Assembly (NCBI GenBank): GCA_009760855.2
Contig: WPIO01000012.1
Coordinates: 2,514,001 to 2,578,000, forward strand
From: Cristatella mucedo
Lineage: Eukaryota > Bryozoa > Phylactolaemata > Cristatellidae
Direction: 5' to 3'
Length of the DNA stretch: 64,000 nt
Made by a program: the position numbers and the translations under genes. Positions within the stretch are counted from its first letter, which is position 1, and every line of letters starts with the position of its first letter. The notes under the pieces are model-generated. The model made no database searches, was not told the DNA's origin, and was given only the letters and a program-made list of their open reading frames with translations. This document shows positions 34,491 to 52,640 of this stretch, piece after piece.

Positions 34491-35390
34491 TCAAAGTGTC
34501 CCACCCAGTCAGGCGTAGCAATCTCCGTAGCTCGCACTCTATTACTCGGAGCGGAGCAGCAATTGCGCGGTATTAATTATCTCCAGGAAATCGCGCTCGT
34601 GCAACAAGCAGACGTCGAGCAGAGATTAGTAAATGATGGAGCGCACGGTATTTCGAGACCTGGACTAGCGGTCGTAGAGCGTAGCTCTATTGGCAAAGCT
34701 CACTTTCGCGCTGATTATTTATTCTTGCATTGAACTGTCCGGCCTGAACTGTCTCACGGTTTTAGAGAAGGCGTGAAAGCTTAGTAAAGTCAAGGTCGAA
34801 CGCCAGTCGAACGGATTCGTATAAAATGGCGTCAGAAGAGCGGCATCTTCGGCAGATCGGCTCTTCGTAAAAGCCGTGCGCATGCGTAGTACGTACGGGA
34901 GGGATATATTCAGCACGCACGCATACCCACGCCCGCACACACTCGCGCACAAACTATAATGTATGAAATGCAGTGCATTGTTTAAAGTCTCGTTTCTTCA
35001 CTGTAGAGTACTACAAAGGCACGCTATAAAAGCACGAATTGGTCAAACGAAGCCGGAAACGCAAGCGCAGCCGCCGGATCCAGTAAACCGCTACCGCTGC
35101 AGTCGGAATGGAATAGATGTCGCTTGAACTTCACTTCTGTGCTTAACAGGGGGGTTAATGAGTGCGATTTATGTGCTAAAAATGTAAAAAAAAACTCAGT
35201 TGCTGTGGAGACTGGATATTTAAAAATGGCCTTTCTATGCACTGACAAGTTAGCAATTTTTACCACTTCGCTCCAAATGAGCTCTCTTATGCCGGCGAAG
35301 TCTTAGTCGCAATGAGCTCGAGGAGAGGCTTTCCCTGCCCACCGCAAACATACGGCCGTCTTCTTTCGACTCTTTTTTGTGCCAAATTCA
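34491..35390. other. No recognised feature
   Basis: About 900 bp between the CAG repeat and the Tc1 relic; nothing recognised. Confidence 0.35.
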
Positions 35391-36010
35391 ACATGCCTCG
35401 GAGGTCAAAGTTCGACAGAACAGCGAAAGGGCGACAGCAAGCTTTGCACGAAATGGGCCTTGGCAATCGAGAAGTAACGCGGAGTCTTAAAAATAGCCCC
35501 AGAAGCGGCTAGCTACGCAAGGCACGATTGTTAGCAGACCTCGCTCAGGGCTCACAAAGGAAGACGAGCCGGCCGGCGGGACGACTTTCCCCAGAAGGTG
35601 CAGGCTCTACAGCGACGGAAGGCATCGTGAAAGCAGTAGCTGCCCCAGTCGCTGGCAACCTCTGCGCGCGCTCGTAAGTATAGAGAAAGTGAACCGTAGG
35701 CCTACCCGGCACGGCATATTGAGAAACGCAAGCCTTTGCTTACGAGCGACGCAGAAAAGATTGTCTCAGATGGGCTCGATTCCACGACCCCTGTACTGCA
35801 GTCATTTGGAGTCAAGTGATATGGACCGACGAGTCAAAACTCACGATTTTCGCCAGCAGCAAACAGAGAAAATCCGTAAGTTGGCGTAACTGACTGTCTC
35901 CAGCCAACCGTGAACTGTGGTGGTGGAAGTGTCGTAATTTGGCGCGGCCTCTACACTTCCGGTGTCGAATTTCTGCACCACGTTAACGGACTTATGGACC
36001 AGCGTGAGCA
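35391..36010 (+). pseudogene. Tc1/mariner transposase relic, N-terminal two-thirds
   Basis: Begins with ATG and MPRRSKFDR, then GRQQALHEMGLGNREVTRSL, a helix-turn-helix DNA-binding region of Tc1-type proteins. It breaks frame, then carries VIWTDESKLTIFASSKQ (first catalytic Asp within the WTDESK motif) near 35817-35860 and VNCGGGSVVIWRGLYTSGVE near 35910-35970, equivalent to the GGGSVMVWG block of the family. The SPDLNP block and C-terminus are missing after HVNGLMDQ. Stops between the blocks make it non-functional. The relic at 9340-10300 shares the LHEM/LGN signature, so both come from one transposon family. Confidence 0.78.
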
Positions 36011-36609
36011 CGCCGATTCGGTTAATCGGGCGGAAGAAAGCAGCCGGTTAGATGCGTCGTTGGATCGTTCAGCCGCGAGGATGCGGAAACTGGGCGCGAG
36101 GCGTCACTCTGGGTGACGACCGGTCGCACTTCCGCTCAATGTGAAAGGTCGGCTACCCATAAAATGGCCACTAATCAAACGGTCGTGCTCGTGACGGTAT
36201 TTTTTTGAGAGAGAAGGAGGAGAGAGCGACCGGCTAAATTGTCACCTCGAGCTGGGTTTTGCACTCGCTACTTTCTACGCTCTGGAATCGGCGGCGTTTG
36301 CTCGGGCAGACGGCAGCAGCAGGCGAGAGAAGCAGCATCTGACGGCTCTCCAGGTGGCGCTGCAGGACAGCGATGAGCGACAGCGAGCTGCGCGGCCCTT
36401 GCGACGACGAATTACCACGTGACGTGGCGTCCACCGCCATCGGCGGCGCCACGTCGGGCATTGAGCAAAAGAGAAAGGGCTCGTCGAACTCGCAGCTTGA
36501 GGTCAGCAGCGGACGCTACAGTCGCTGCAGTCGCGTGGTGCCGTGTAGGTGTACACTCGAGTGGCCCATGTTGAGCGCTTCAACTTCAAGCTAATCCGTC
36601 GCGTTCGAC
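36011..36609. other. No recognised gene
   Basis: About 600 bp, GC-rich from 36240 to 36550. No domain is recognised in the frames on either strand. Confidence 0.35.
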
Positions 36610-36785
36610 CACCGCTGCTCCTGTTAGACTCGGTAAGGCAGTTGCTCTTCACGATCTCGACCCCAAGGGCGTGGGTTTACAACCTGCGGTGGGCGATCCT
36701 CCGTGGCTGTTGCAAGCGGCGGTGGTGGCTTTTCAGGCTGATCTTCCACTCTACAAAAAGAGGCTGATAAATCGGCTAGTTTTTT
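36610..36785 (+). mobile_element. SINE2 copy
   Basis: Head cggtaaggcagttgctcttc, box B-like gggcgtgggtttacaacctg, body caagcggcggtggtggcttt, and 3' end aaaaagaggctgataaatc, ggctagtttttt. It aligns along its length with 48080-48260 and with the reverse of 29745-29912. Confidence 0.68.
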
Positions 36786-37003
36786 ACTCTCGCGAGCAGT
36801 TATTGCATGCGCCGAGCGTCGACCAAGTCAGAAAAAATAAAATGCGACCATGAGCGAAGGCCGGACGATAACGCGTGCGACCGTTACTATATAAAACACG
36901 CCTTAGCGGCAGCTCGCTAAATTCCCCAGGTCACAAACTAAGCGCTCGCAACGGTAGTAGTCCTTGCCAATGAGTGACAAACGCCGGCGAAGATACGCCT
37001 CGC

Positions 37004-37172
37004 AGCGAGTCGTAGGGGCTGCCCCGATAAGCGATGCTCCTCGAAGCTCGGCACAGCGAGTCGTAGGCGCTGCTCCGATACACGATGTGCCTCGAAGCTC
37101 GGCACAGCGAGTCGTAGGCGCTGCTCCGATACACGATGCTCCTCGAGGCTCGGCACAGCGAGTCGTAGGTAC
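37004..37172. repeat. 51-bp minisatellite, ~3.3 copies
   Basis: agcgagtcgtagg recurs at 37004, 37055, 37106 and 37157, exactly 51 bp apart. Because 51 is a multiple of three, both strands stay open through it: minus-strand frames repeat a 17-residue unit containing TTRCAELRGAS. I do not regard the long minus frame (37445-36903) as a gene. Confidence 0.93.
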
Positions 37173-37664
37173 TGCCACGAGCGCCCGTACTTTGAGATGG
37201 TGAGTCTGTGTCCGCAGGCAGCGCAGAGCAGTCCATTCGACAGCCGCCGAGGGCTTTGGGCGCGAGCCGTGTCGTCTGCAACTTTCTCCTCCGACACGCA
37301 AAGCGCTGCTGCTTACTGCTCGGCTCGATGCCTGGAGCGAAAGTGACTGACCTTTGACACGGCTTTGGTTCGTAGGCGCCAATGTGCTCCTGCTGCGCTG
37401 TGCAGCGCTTAAGGCGCTCGCCTCGACCGAGGCCGAGGTGCCCACCGGCTTGTATAGTCTGGTTAGAAAGCGCCGACCGCTTCTACCGGTCGATGCACTC
37501 GCTGTTTTTTAAAAGAAAACGGTACTCTATCCGATATCTGCATCTGTTCATTCGAATCGCTTCGAATTTTGCGAAGCGTCTCAGAGCCTTCTCAGCTGCT
37601 TGGGTGAAAGCTCGCCTGTGGACTCGCTTCGCTGAGACATAGCAGTTCCGTCACGGTAGACAAT

Positions 37665-37742
37665 GCTGCGCCATCTTGCCGCTTGACGGAGCTGCGCCAT
37701 CTTGCCACGTGAAGAAAGTGCGCCATCTTGCGGCGTGACGGA
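37665..37742. repeat. Three tandem 26-bp units, each with GCGCCATCTTGC
   Basis: Units 37665-37690, 37691-37716 and 37717-37742. Each has the invariant 12-mer gcgccatcttgc at the same offset (37668, 37694, 37720) followed by a variable 11-13 nt ending in acgga or agaa. Its reverse complement, gcaagatggcgc, resembles the YY1 consensus core AAGATGGCG. Flanking bases vary while the core does not. Confidence 0.9.
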
Positions 37743-37754
37743 CTTTCTCGCATT

Positions 37755-37962
37755 AATTAGTAGAGATTAGCATGCTGCCACTAACCATAATTCCATATTG
37801 ACCCTGTGCATGTTACCTCTAACCAGGTTATGCTTGCTAGCATTGAGCACGGTACCACTAACCTTTTGATCAAGCTTCCTTTGCAGCATTTGTTAAGTGC
37901 CAAGAAAGAGACTCGGCTCTCTGAGGGCGCTATACAATTTTATTAGTATTATTACTATTATA
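37755..37962 (+). mobile_element. LINE family B 3' UTR and tail
   Basis: ttagcatgctgccactaacc, ccctgtgcatgttacctct, gcagcatttgttaagtgcc, ctctctgagggcgctataca and att repeats: only the last ~200 nt of family B. Confidence 0.75.
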
Positions 37963-38068
37963 AGGTGAATATATTTGATGACAGAGGTCGTGGGCTCGAG
38001 TCCAGTGGCGTATGCAAAGCGTCTGAGTAGAGATTAAGTTGTCTTGAAGCGCCATACGAATGAATTGT
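37963..38068 (+). mobile_element. SINE1, 5'-truncated copy
   Basis: Starts within the head (tttgatgacagaggtcg), then the box B-like gtgggctcgagtccagtgg, gcaaagcgtctgagtagag, attaagttgtcttgaagcgc and aatgaattgtatt. It sits directly behind a LINE tail. Confidence 0.72.
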
Positions 38069-38357
38069 ATTTTTTACGCAAGCCGGCCGACGTGGCGAGC
38101 CGGCCATCGTTTCAGCGCGCTCGTCGGACGTCGACCAGATGGGAGAGCTGTAAAATGGTGGCGTGCTTAATCGGTCAGATTACAACGGCGTTCGAGATGA
38201 TCGCGAGAGTTGCCTGAATTTTAATAATTGGAACCGGACATGCCGTAGCCGATGGCTGAGACACCACAAAAAGCTATCTGGAGCGACGGCCGATCGGTTG
38301 TACGCTATGGCCGGTGCGGTGCGTGCGCAGGCCCTCTGTGGGGCGTGTGGAGCGTTC

Positions 38358-41110
38358 CAGTGGCGTAGTGAGACCTTTCGGTGCCCCCGGGGACAATGCT
38401 ACAGATGGCGCCCCATCCCCCTGTCAAAATTGCCACAAAATAGTCCACCACAAAAGAAATGCGAAAAATACACGCTAGCAAGCATATTGAGTCTAGAAAG
38501 TCTTATTAAATGTAGTAAGGGTACAAGGTAGCTATCACAGCTCTAAATTTGGTGAACTTTTCTGGCCTTGAACTATAACAGTTCAAAATTTAATATTGTA
38601 CACTGTTTCATTCTCTACACTTAATAAGGCCAAATCAGAGAGTCGATCTTGCCTCATTAATGCACTCACACAAGACAAGGTTTTTATTTAGCTTCCTACA
38701 GGGATGTTTGAAACTGGCAACTGATACAGCTATGGTGAGAAAAACTTGCAAGACAACTCTCAAATTAGGAAACACGTCTTCTCTATAACTGACAATGAAA
38801 GATGTGAGTTCCAGTGACTTCTTTGGTCCCGAGTTGTGATTACGTTGCACAGCTCAGCATTCAGTGGGTCCCTGTGATTCGTCCTTGATGTGCTTATGCG
38901 TGCTGACACTGCATGCTGCCACTAACCACATTTGCATGCTGACCCTGTGCATGTCACCCCTAATCATATTATTCATTTCGTTTGTTTTTCAAGCATGAAT
39001 GTACTTACCTTTCAATTGCATTTCACTTTACAGCAAATGTAAAGCGCCTAGAGAGAGATTAAGTTCTCTGATGGCGCTTTATCAAGTGAATTATTATTAT
39101 TATTATTAGCTCTGTTCCATCAACTTTTGAATAATAGAACCCTCCGAGATCTAGACATTGCTGACCCAAGTTTGGTCTGGTCAAGTGTCTTCAAAGCTGC
39201 TCAATGCCAACAACAAATCAAAAATTTATCTATTAACCATAAAACATATTTGTATTTTCTTGTCGGAGGTAGTCTACGCTGTTCTTAATTAATTCTTGAA
39301 ATCTCCTCTGCCATGAGACCAACATCTTGAGAGAGTTCTCGAGGCATCTCAGTCCTTCGGCAGATTCCTTGTTCAACGACGACTCCCAAAAATTCACATC
39401 TCCTTTTGGCATCTAGTAGTGATTCTTGGCACAGGTCTTCTAGAAGTCTTGAAAACTCAATCTCAAGAGAGTTGATATCGAAAAATGTGTCTGCAGTCTA
39501 TATTTGAATCCTGCAGTTCTTTCTGAGCCGGTCAATCTTCCTTAAGATGCTTTACCAATATGGCAATGGAGCTGGAAAATTAAAGCTCAAAATACAATGT
39601 AGGGGACTGCCAGATTCACTTCCTGTTTCAAGAATGCCATATGTGTCCTCAGACAGTTGCTCCATAGACCTACAATGTTGTTCAGTTCATCATTGATGGA
39701 TTTCACAGCCTCAACTCTAGCACTCTACATTGTTGCAGAGTCACGTTTGACAGTGATGGCTAATACTTTCTTTAGTTCTTTCCACCTCACTGTTGATCTT
39801 GAACAGAATTAGTGGGTGCTCTATATTGTTCCAAAATGTAACGACAACGGAATCTTGACTTGCAGCATGAACCCTTGCCAAATTCAACCTGTGGTTATCG
39901 CAGTTTACTAAAGTTTTCTTCACATTTAGGGACAGTACTCTCTTTTGGATACCTGAAAAGCAGCCAGACATGACTGCTGCATTGTTGTAACATTGCAAAC
40001 TGCAATCTTGAAAGAACTTCTTTTGCCAGATTCGAGTTTGCCTAAGACCAGATCCCCAATTACTGTAGCATCTTTAGCCCAGATTTGATGAAAGCCAAGG
40101 ACAGACTCTTTGATGACTACTTTTGTTGGTGAAATCAACAGAGACATATCTAATGACCTCAGACAGTGTGCTAAATCAGGATTTTAGCCAAACAGAATTC
40201 CATAATACTTGTTTTGCCGTATGTCTTAGAGTAGCTTGTCCCCGACTGTGAATGCTAGTATACTAAGGAACTCGTTTTCGGTTCGAGGAGACAGAGAAGA
40301 GACTGAATTTGGATTCTCGTTGGTTTAGTTCAGGTGCGATTGCAGAAGAGGATCGTACTGAGCTGGAAGATGAACAAGTTCCAAGAAGTTTCCCATGGTT
40401 TTTCTCACCAGCCAGGATGAGACACTCTCTCTGGGTGACCACGTTGTGCCCGGTTTTGAGAAACCAAGATCTGGATGCAGCTGAGAGCTCTCTTTAGGAC
40501 TTCTTACCATCGTGGTTTTTCCTATAATATCTGTGCCTCAACAGCAGTGTCCACGCCACTTCTTTGAGAAGTTTCCTTTCTGTTTCTTTCCATGTGGCGA
40601 AAGCCTGCTGGTGAGAAGGGCTGTTTTCTTGGGCAATTAGTTTTTCTGGCCTCCTCTACTGGCTGAATTCACAAAATGGCCACTTCAAATGACGGTCGAT
40701 AATTTTTTGTGGACATAGAAGAGAAGAGCAAACATAGCAGAAGCAATGTGCTGACTGCTTTTAGGAAGATTAGACCAGCCAGGTCCTGCTAACTTCATGC
40801 CCATTAGCAAGTCGCCTCTGAAACTAGAGTGTGGCCATGGCTTGACCACCGTTTCCAGCAAATGGACCTTATTTGTTTTGAAACGAACTTGATCTTCCTA
40901 GCATTAATTCTGTTCGAAGTTTCTGCGGAATGACGTGTAAAACAGAGGTTAGGTCAAACCTCGCGTAGCCAATATCCTTTAGGGTCAGCATTTGGGATAT
41001 TGCAGTAGATTGCGTATCTTCGTCTCTTGCGGTAGTGCTGGCACCCCCGTGGTCCAAATGGTGACAGTCTTCATCTTCACAGAGCAAAGATTCTAATTTT
41101 TTTCATGAAA
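38358..41110 (-). pseudogene. hAT-type transposase (ZMYM/DUF4371-like), broken
   Basis: Minus-strand remains of a large hAT transposase-derived protein of the zinc-finger-MYM/DUF4371 type, in N-to-C order. Near 40900: QKLRTELMLGR. Near 40750: HCFCYVCSSLL, a TTF-type cysteine cluster. 40640-40590: ENSPSHQQAFATWKE. 40400-40360: GNFLELVHLPAQYDPLL. 39990-39880: YNNAAVMSGCFSGIQ and CDNHRLNLARVHAAS. After a LINE insertion, 38790-38590: FPNLRVVLQVFLTI, RSTL, RLSDLALLSVEN, the hATC dimerisation domain. Frameshifts and stops separate the pieces. At 38358 the sequence cagtggcgtagtgagacc looks like a hAT terminal repeat; the other terminus and the 8-bp duplication were not found. Confidence 0.8.
38853..39110 (+). 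mobile_element. LINE family B 3' end inserted in the hAT gene
   Basis: cattcagtgggtccctgtg, gcatgctgccactaaccac, ccctgtgcatgtcacccc, tgtaaagcgcctagagaga, ttaagttctctgatggcgc, tttatcaagtgaattatt: a clean family B 3' end with a (att) tract. It splits the hATC domain from the rest of the transposase, so it is younger than the hAT element. This copy shows the LINE tail best for comparison with SINE1. Confidence 0.85.
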
Positions 41111-41339
41111 CTTTCACGTAGCAGACTGTTTGTTTCTCCGTTGTTGACATGCTGTCTGCCTTCACACCTTTCCTAGTCTTTCATGTTCTAGTCATTGTCT
41201 CCTTACTGCTTGCTTTCGCCCTCCTCAAACCATACTTTAAACCATTCTTTATTCCCTCCGCGATCCTCAACGTTTTCCGGGTGCTTTTCTGTTTTTTTTT
41301 CTGTTCTTCTGTGCTTCGCCAGTATAGCTGTCGTGCACA

Positions 41340-41810
41340 CGGGCAATGAATGGCACCCGCTACGCGCGCGCTGCGTCCGCATTGCGAATGACTTGAGTTC
41401 AGAGTTCAGCCGCTTCCGGCGCATCCGCAGCAGACGCCGCTGACGCATTCAATAAGCCGCCGCCGCCGCCGCCGAGCAACGCGGTCAGCGCGCCGCGAAA
41501 ACAGAAAACCCGTGCCATCTGGAGCGCCGCCACTTGCGGCGGACTGCGTAAATAATAAATAATACGGCGAGGCGCTTCGGCGCTTCGCCAAGTTTTCAGC
41601 CGACTCAGCCGCGCGAGATCCGCGCCGGCGATTCGGAGTCTAATCTGCTTTTGCTCGCATTCGCCACTTTGAGAAGCGTAGCGCTGCACCGATAGACGCG
41701 GATACTTGCTGTCTAATATTTCGCAGTGCCGGGCGTTTCCTGTTCGTCCACAGCCTGCGACTGTCTAGCCGCACCCAGGCTAATGCTCGCAGCCAAACGT
41801 CGACGGAAAG
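41340..41810. other. CpG-rich segment upstream of the Ala-rich ORF
   Basis: Dense CpG (ctacgcgcgcgctgcgtccg, cgccgccgccgccgccgag). Overlapping minus frames have no domain. It looks like a promoter-type region for the + strand locus that follows. Confidence 0.35.
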
Positions 41811-42617
41811 ATGAATTTCCACGTGAAAGCGAGGACCAGAAAAAGCAGCCGCGCAGACAAAGGCGCGCAGCTCCCGCAGTATCCGCCCGCCGTAGCTCGC
41901 GGAGTAGCTGAGGCGGCGGTGACGGAAGCGGCGGTGGCGGAAGTGCACGGCGCCGCTAGGCCCGCCACGACTGCAGCCGCCGCTGCTGCAGCCGCCGCCG
42001 TCGCAGCGTACGGCACCGGACAGCCTATCGCCAAGTCCGGCGGTTTTATCAAGGTGACGGCCAGCGCCCTGATGGCTGTAAACGAGTCGGCGCGCCCGAA
42101 GAAGTACTCGGGCATCGTTCTCGAAGCGAACGGCAAAGTCGCGCAGCCGTTGAGGAGCGCCGTCGATGCCGGCGCCGCGACGTCTGGGGCGGCGACGACG
42201 ACCTCTGCGGCCGCCCGCTCATCCGTCCTGCACGGGGCGCTTATGGCGGCCGCCTCCGAGTTTAGCACGGCTCGAGGAGAGACGACCGTCGGTCAACGGA
42301 TGCCGGCGCTGCCCCGGCCGCCGCTCCTGAGTGCACAAGACGCCGCGCTCTCGGCGTTCCACGGTGGTGGTGGCGGCGGCGACGCGGCCGCAGCCGCGTG
42401 TAATCGCTACCGGCTTTCGGCCCGAACGAGAGTGGGCTACAGGCCCGTGTACAGACACAGCTACAAGCATGTTGTCGGCCTGCTGAAAAGCGAGGTGAGC
42501 GACGTACTGAAGGCGACGGCGCCAGCGCGGAGCGCCGTCTGGCCGCGGCGGCAGCTCGGTTATTGGTGTCCGAGCGGCTTTATCGGCGGCGGCGGTGCAG
42601 CTGCCGTGCCAAAGTGA
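41811..42617 (+). CDS. Ala-rich ORF, possible 5' exon of the TMEM272-like gene
   Basis: A 268-codon frame with strong G/C preference at third positions and a good start context (aagATG). It has poly-Ala tracts, a central non-repetitive stretch (KSGGFIKVTASALMAVNESA) and a basic, Tyr-rich end (GYRPVYRHSYKHVVGLLKSE). Right after that Glu lies GAG/GTGAGC, a strong donor at 42494/42495 in phase 0. The next downstream acceptor-like CAG (43121-43123) opens an exon in phase 0, so 228 codons could be spliced in front of the TMEM272-like exons. No homology is recognised for this part; it could also be an unrelated GC-rich frame. Confidence 0.35.
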   Translation: MNFHVKARTRKSSRADKGAQLPQYPPAVARGVAEAAVTEAAVAEVHGAARPATTAAAAAAAAAVAAYGTGQPIAKSGGFIKVTASALMAVNESARPKKYSGIVLEANGKVAQPLRSAVDAGAATSGAATTTSAAARSSVLHGALMAAASEFSTARGETTVGQRMPALPRPPLLSAQDAALSAFHGGGGGGDAAAAACNRYRLSARTRVGYRPVYRHSYKHVVGLLKSEVSDVLKATAPARSAVWPRRQLGYWCPSGFIGGGGAAAVPK

Positions 42618-42718
42618 ACGCCGCTCAGGTCTTCGCCGCCTCGTCTCTCGTCTTTGCATCCTCCTTCCACCAGCGTTCTAACCAGTCACGGGCGTTGGTA
42701 CGCCAGCGTTCCGTACAT

Positions 42719-42868
42719 AAAGGTTTGGCCCAGCGGTTAAGGTGCTCGCCCATAGCAAGGTCTGGCCGAGGTCGCGGGCAAGAGACCCGTGGATATGTTA
42801 AGCGCCTGAATAAAGACTAAGTTATCTTTAAGCGCTATACAAATGAATTATATAATAATAATAATAAG
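42719..42868 (+). mobile_element. SINE1 copy
   Basis: aaggtttggcccagcggtta, aggtgctcgcccatagcaag, ggtctggccgaggtcgcgg, gttaagcgcctgaataaaga, ctaagttatctttaagcgc, then aatgaattatata and (ata)n. Full length. It would lie in the proposed intron between the Ala-rich ORF and TMEM272-like exon 1. Confidence 0.82.
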
Positions 42869-43117
42869 CACACTTGCACGCTCCTCAGACCCAAATACTA
42901 GGAACTACAATTGCTTTGGAGCTACGAGAAATCCCTAAGCTTCCGCCTGCGCATGCGCCGCTGTCGCGATTTGCTGCTGGGCTGACGGCGTACTGACGAG
43001 GTCAGGCGCAGTCGCCTCGTCACCCGCCCACCTCGGCCTTTGGCGAAGCCGCGTCGCCGACGAGCGGTGCTGCGACCGGTGACGTTGCGACCGGTGACGC
43101 GTTTCCGCTCGCTCGTG

Positions 43118-51135
<8,018 letters not shown>

Positions 51136-52030
51136 ACTCCGGCGCGGCTGAGAAGGCGCCGGATCGTCGCATACTGCCCCGCCACAGCGCTCAAGCGGAG
51201 CTGCCGCCGCCGCTGCGACAGCTGCTGCGGCAGCTCAGCTTGAGCAACGCCACCGCCCCCTCCGCCAGCCACCGCGGAGTGCCGTGCTCTATCCGCGCCT
51301 GTGCGCCGTACTCGTTTCGAACGACTGCCGGCTCGTTTGGCTCGCGTCACCAGTCCCAGCTCTCCTATCCTCCGCTGCCCCGCCCCTTGCGCCACCAATT
51401 CTCGAAGCTCGTGTCGCACTGAGCGAAGTCGGGGAAAACGAATGTCACGGCGGAGGCGGTGGCGGTCATCTGCAGCCTACGACGATGCTTAATCCGGTAC
51501 AGAAAAGAAGCGTCGCCTGCCCCCGGCTGCAGCCAACCGGCACCTGGCAAGCGATCTGCTTTTGGGCACGGACCGCCCGAAGAGTTTCAGCTGTCGGCCG
51601 TTGCTGTTTGGACCGGGCACGCTGGCTGCCGCCGCATGTGGTCCAGACTGGTCCATTGCATCGCTCGGCGGCCGGCGCTTGACAAACAGCAGTTCAGCCT
51701 CCGGCTGCGACTATTCAATGGCCTCGATTGACAGCAGCAGAGCTCGCAGCGGGGCGACGCAGAGAGCAAACTCGAGCGATGCAATGCTGGCTCGAGTGGC
51801 TATGGAGCTGCTCCTGCTCGTCTTTCTGTGCACACGGAGCAAAGGCGAGAGACGTGCTGCTGCTGCCGAGAGCCACACTTGAAGATACGGTCAGCGCTAC
51901 AAGGACACAGTTCGTTGGCTTGAGCTGCTGAAAACTAGCACCACAAGGTAGAGAGCCTTTTATTTTAGTAAACGGCACATTTCGCGTGCAGGTATCTATT
52001 TATCTACAGCCCTGTAGCTACCTCACCTCT
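51136..52030. other. GC-rich sequence after the TMEM272-like stop
   Basis: Probable 3' UTR and flank. It is rich in ctgctgc/gccgcc words; overlapping frames on both strands have no domain. Confidence 0.4.
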
Positions 52031-52032
52031 CT

Positions 52033-52136
52033 CGCACTATACGCACCTCCCTTATAAGCACCTTCCCTATACGCACCTCCCCTATACACACCTCCCCTAT
52101 ACACACCTCCCCTATACACACCTCCCCTATACACAC
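52033..52136. repeat. 15-bp tandem repeat, ~7 units
   Basis: cctatacacacctcc repeated. The first units vary (tatacgcacctccct, tataagcaccttccc), while the last four or five are identical. Multiples of three keep a minus frame open with repeats of GEVCI; not considered a gene. Confidence 0.92.
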
Positions 52137-52354
52137 GCGAACACACACACTCACTCGAACGCATACGAATCCCTGCGGCCTCTGCCTCGTTAGCTTCTGA
52201 TTTAAGCTACTAACTGCTGCCACTAGGTCTTTAGCCTGCAAAAAGTAGCGGACATCGTTTGCCCGGCTTTTGCTAGCATCCGAACTTGCTCGGTCCTCTG
52301 GACGCTTAACGATACTGTGTAGCCGTCCGTGTTGTTCTCTGTGTCATACGCGAT

Positions 52355-52455
52355 TGCTACTATCATTAATCCTTTAATGCGCTTCTTTTCTTGTCTATGC
52401 AAAGTGCCTATAAAGAGACTTTGTTCTATCGATGCTCTTTACGATTGTATTAACT
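52355..52455 (+). mobile_element. LINE family B tail, decayed
   Basis: tactatcattaatcctttaa, gtctatgcaaagtgcctata, aagagactttgttctatcg, atgctctttacgattgtatt follow the order of the family B tail with many substitutions. Confidence 0.42.
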
Positions 52456-52467
52456 TAAGTAATAGCT

Positions 52468-52640
52468 AGCGGTGTATCGAAGAGGTAGGGGCATATATCC
52501 CCGGGCCCTGGATCAGGGGCACCAAAATGTCCGCCAAATACTTTTGAATTTTTTCACATCACATCTTTCGAAAGGGGCGCAATCTGTGTAGTTCGTCCCC
52601 AGGTGCAAAATATTTTAGGAACGCCACTGCCAATAACGTA
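52468..52640. mobile_element. Possible small hAT-like element
   Basis: Left edge tagcggtgtatcgaagagg and right edge ggaacgccactg (reverse complement cagtggcgttcc) are loosely inverted and resemble hAT termini. The right part, reversed, parallels 38358 onward (gtgcaccc-like then ggggac, ctacacagattgcgcccc vs ctacagatggcgcccc). No clear 8-bp duplication was seen, so boundaries are uncertain. Confidence 0.4.

Noticed and set aside
34404-34733. Poly-Ser ORF over the CAG repeat
   Set aside because: Flanks have no codon bias, domain or splice signals; the frame is explained by the trinucleotide repeat.
37004-37172. CRISPR-like array
   Set aside because: Eukaryotic context; the units are contiguous 51-bp repeats with no unique spacers.
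36903-37445. 180-codon minus-strand ORF
   Set aside because: Its length comes from the 51-bp minisatellite, which keeps several frames open on both strands; outside the repeat it looks random.
42714-42800. Functional tRNA gene at SINE1 heads
   Set aside because: Boxes A and B are present, but no acceptor stem pairs and every head is followed by the same SINE body, so these are SINEs rather than tRNA genes.
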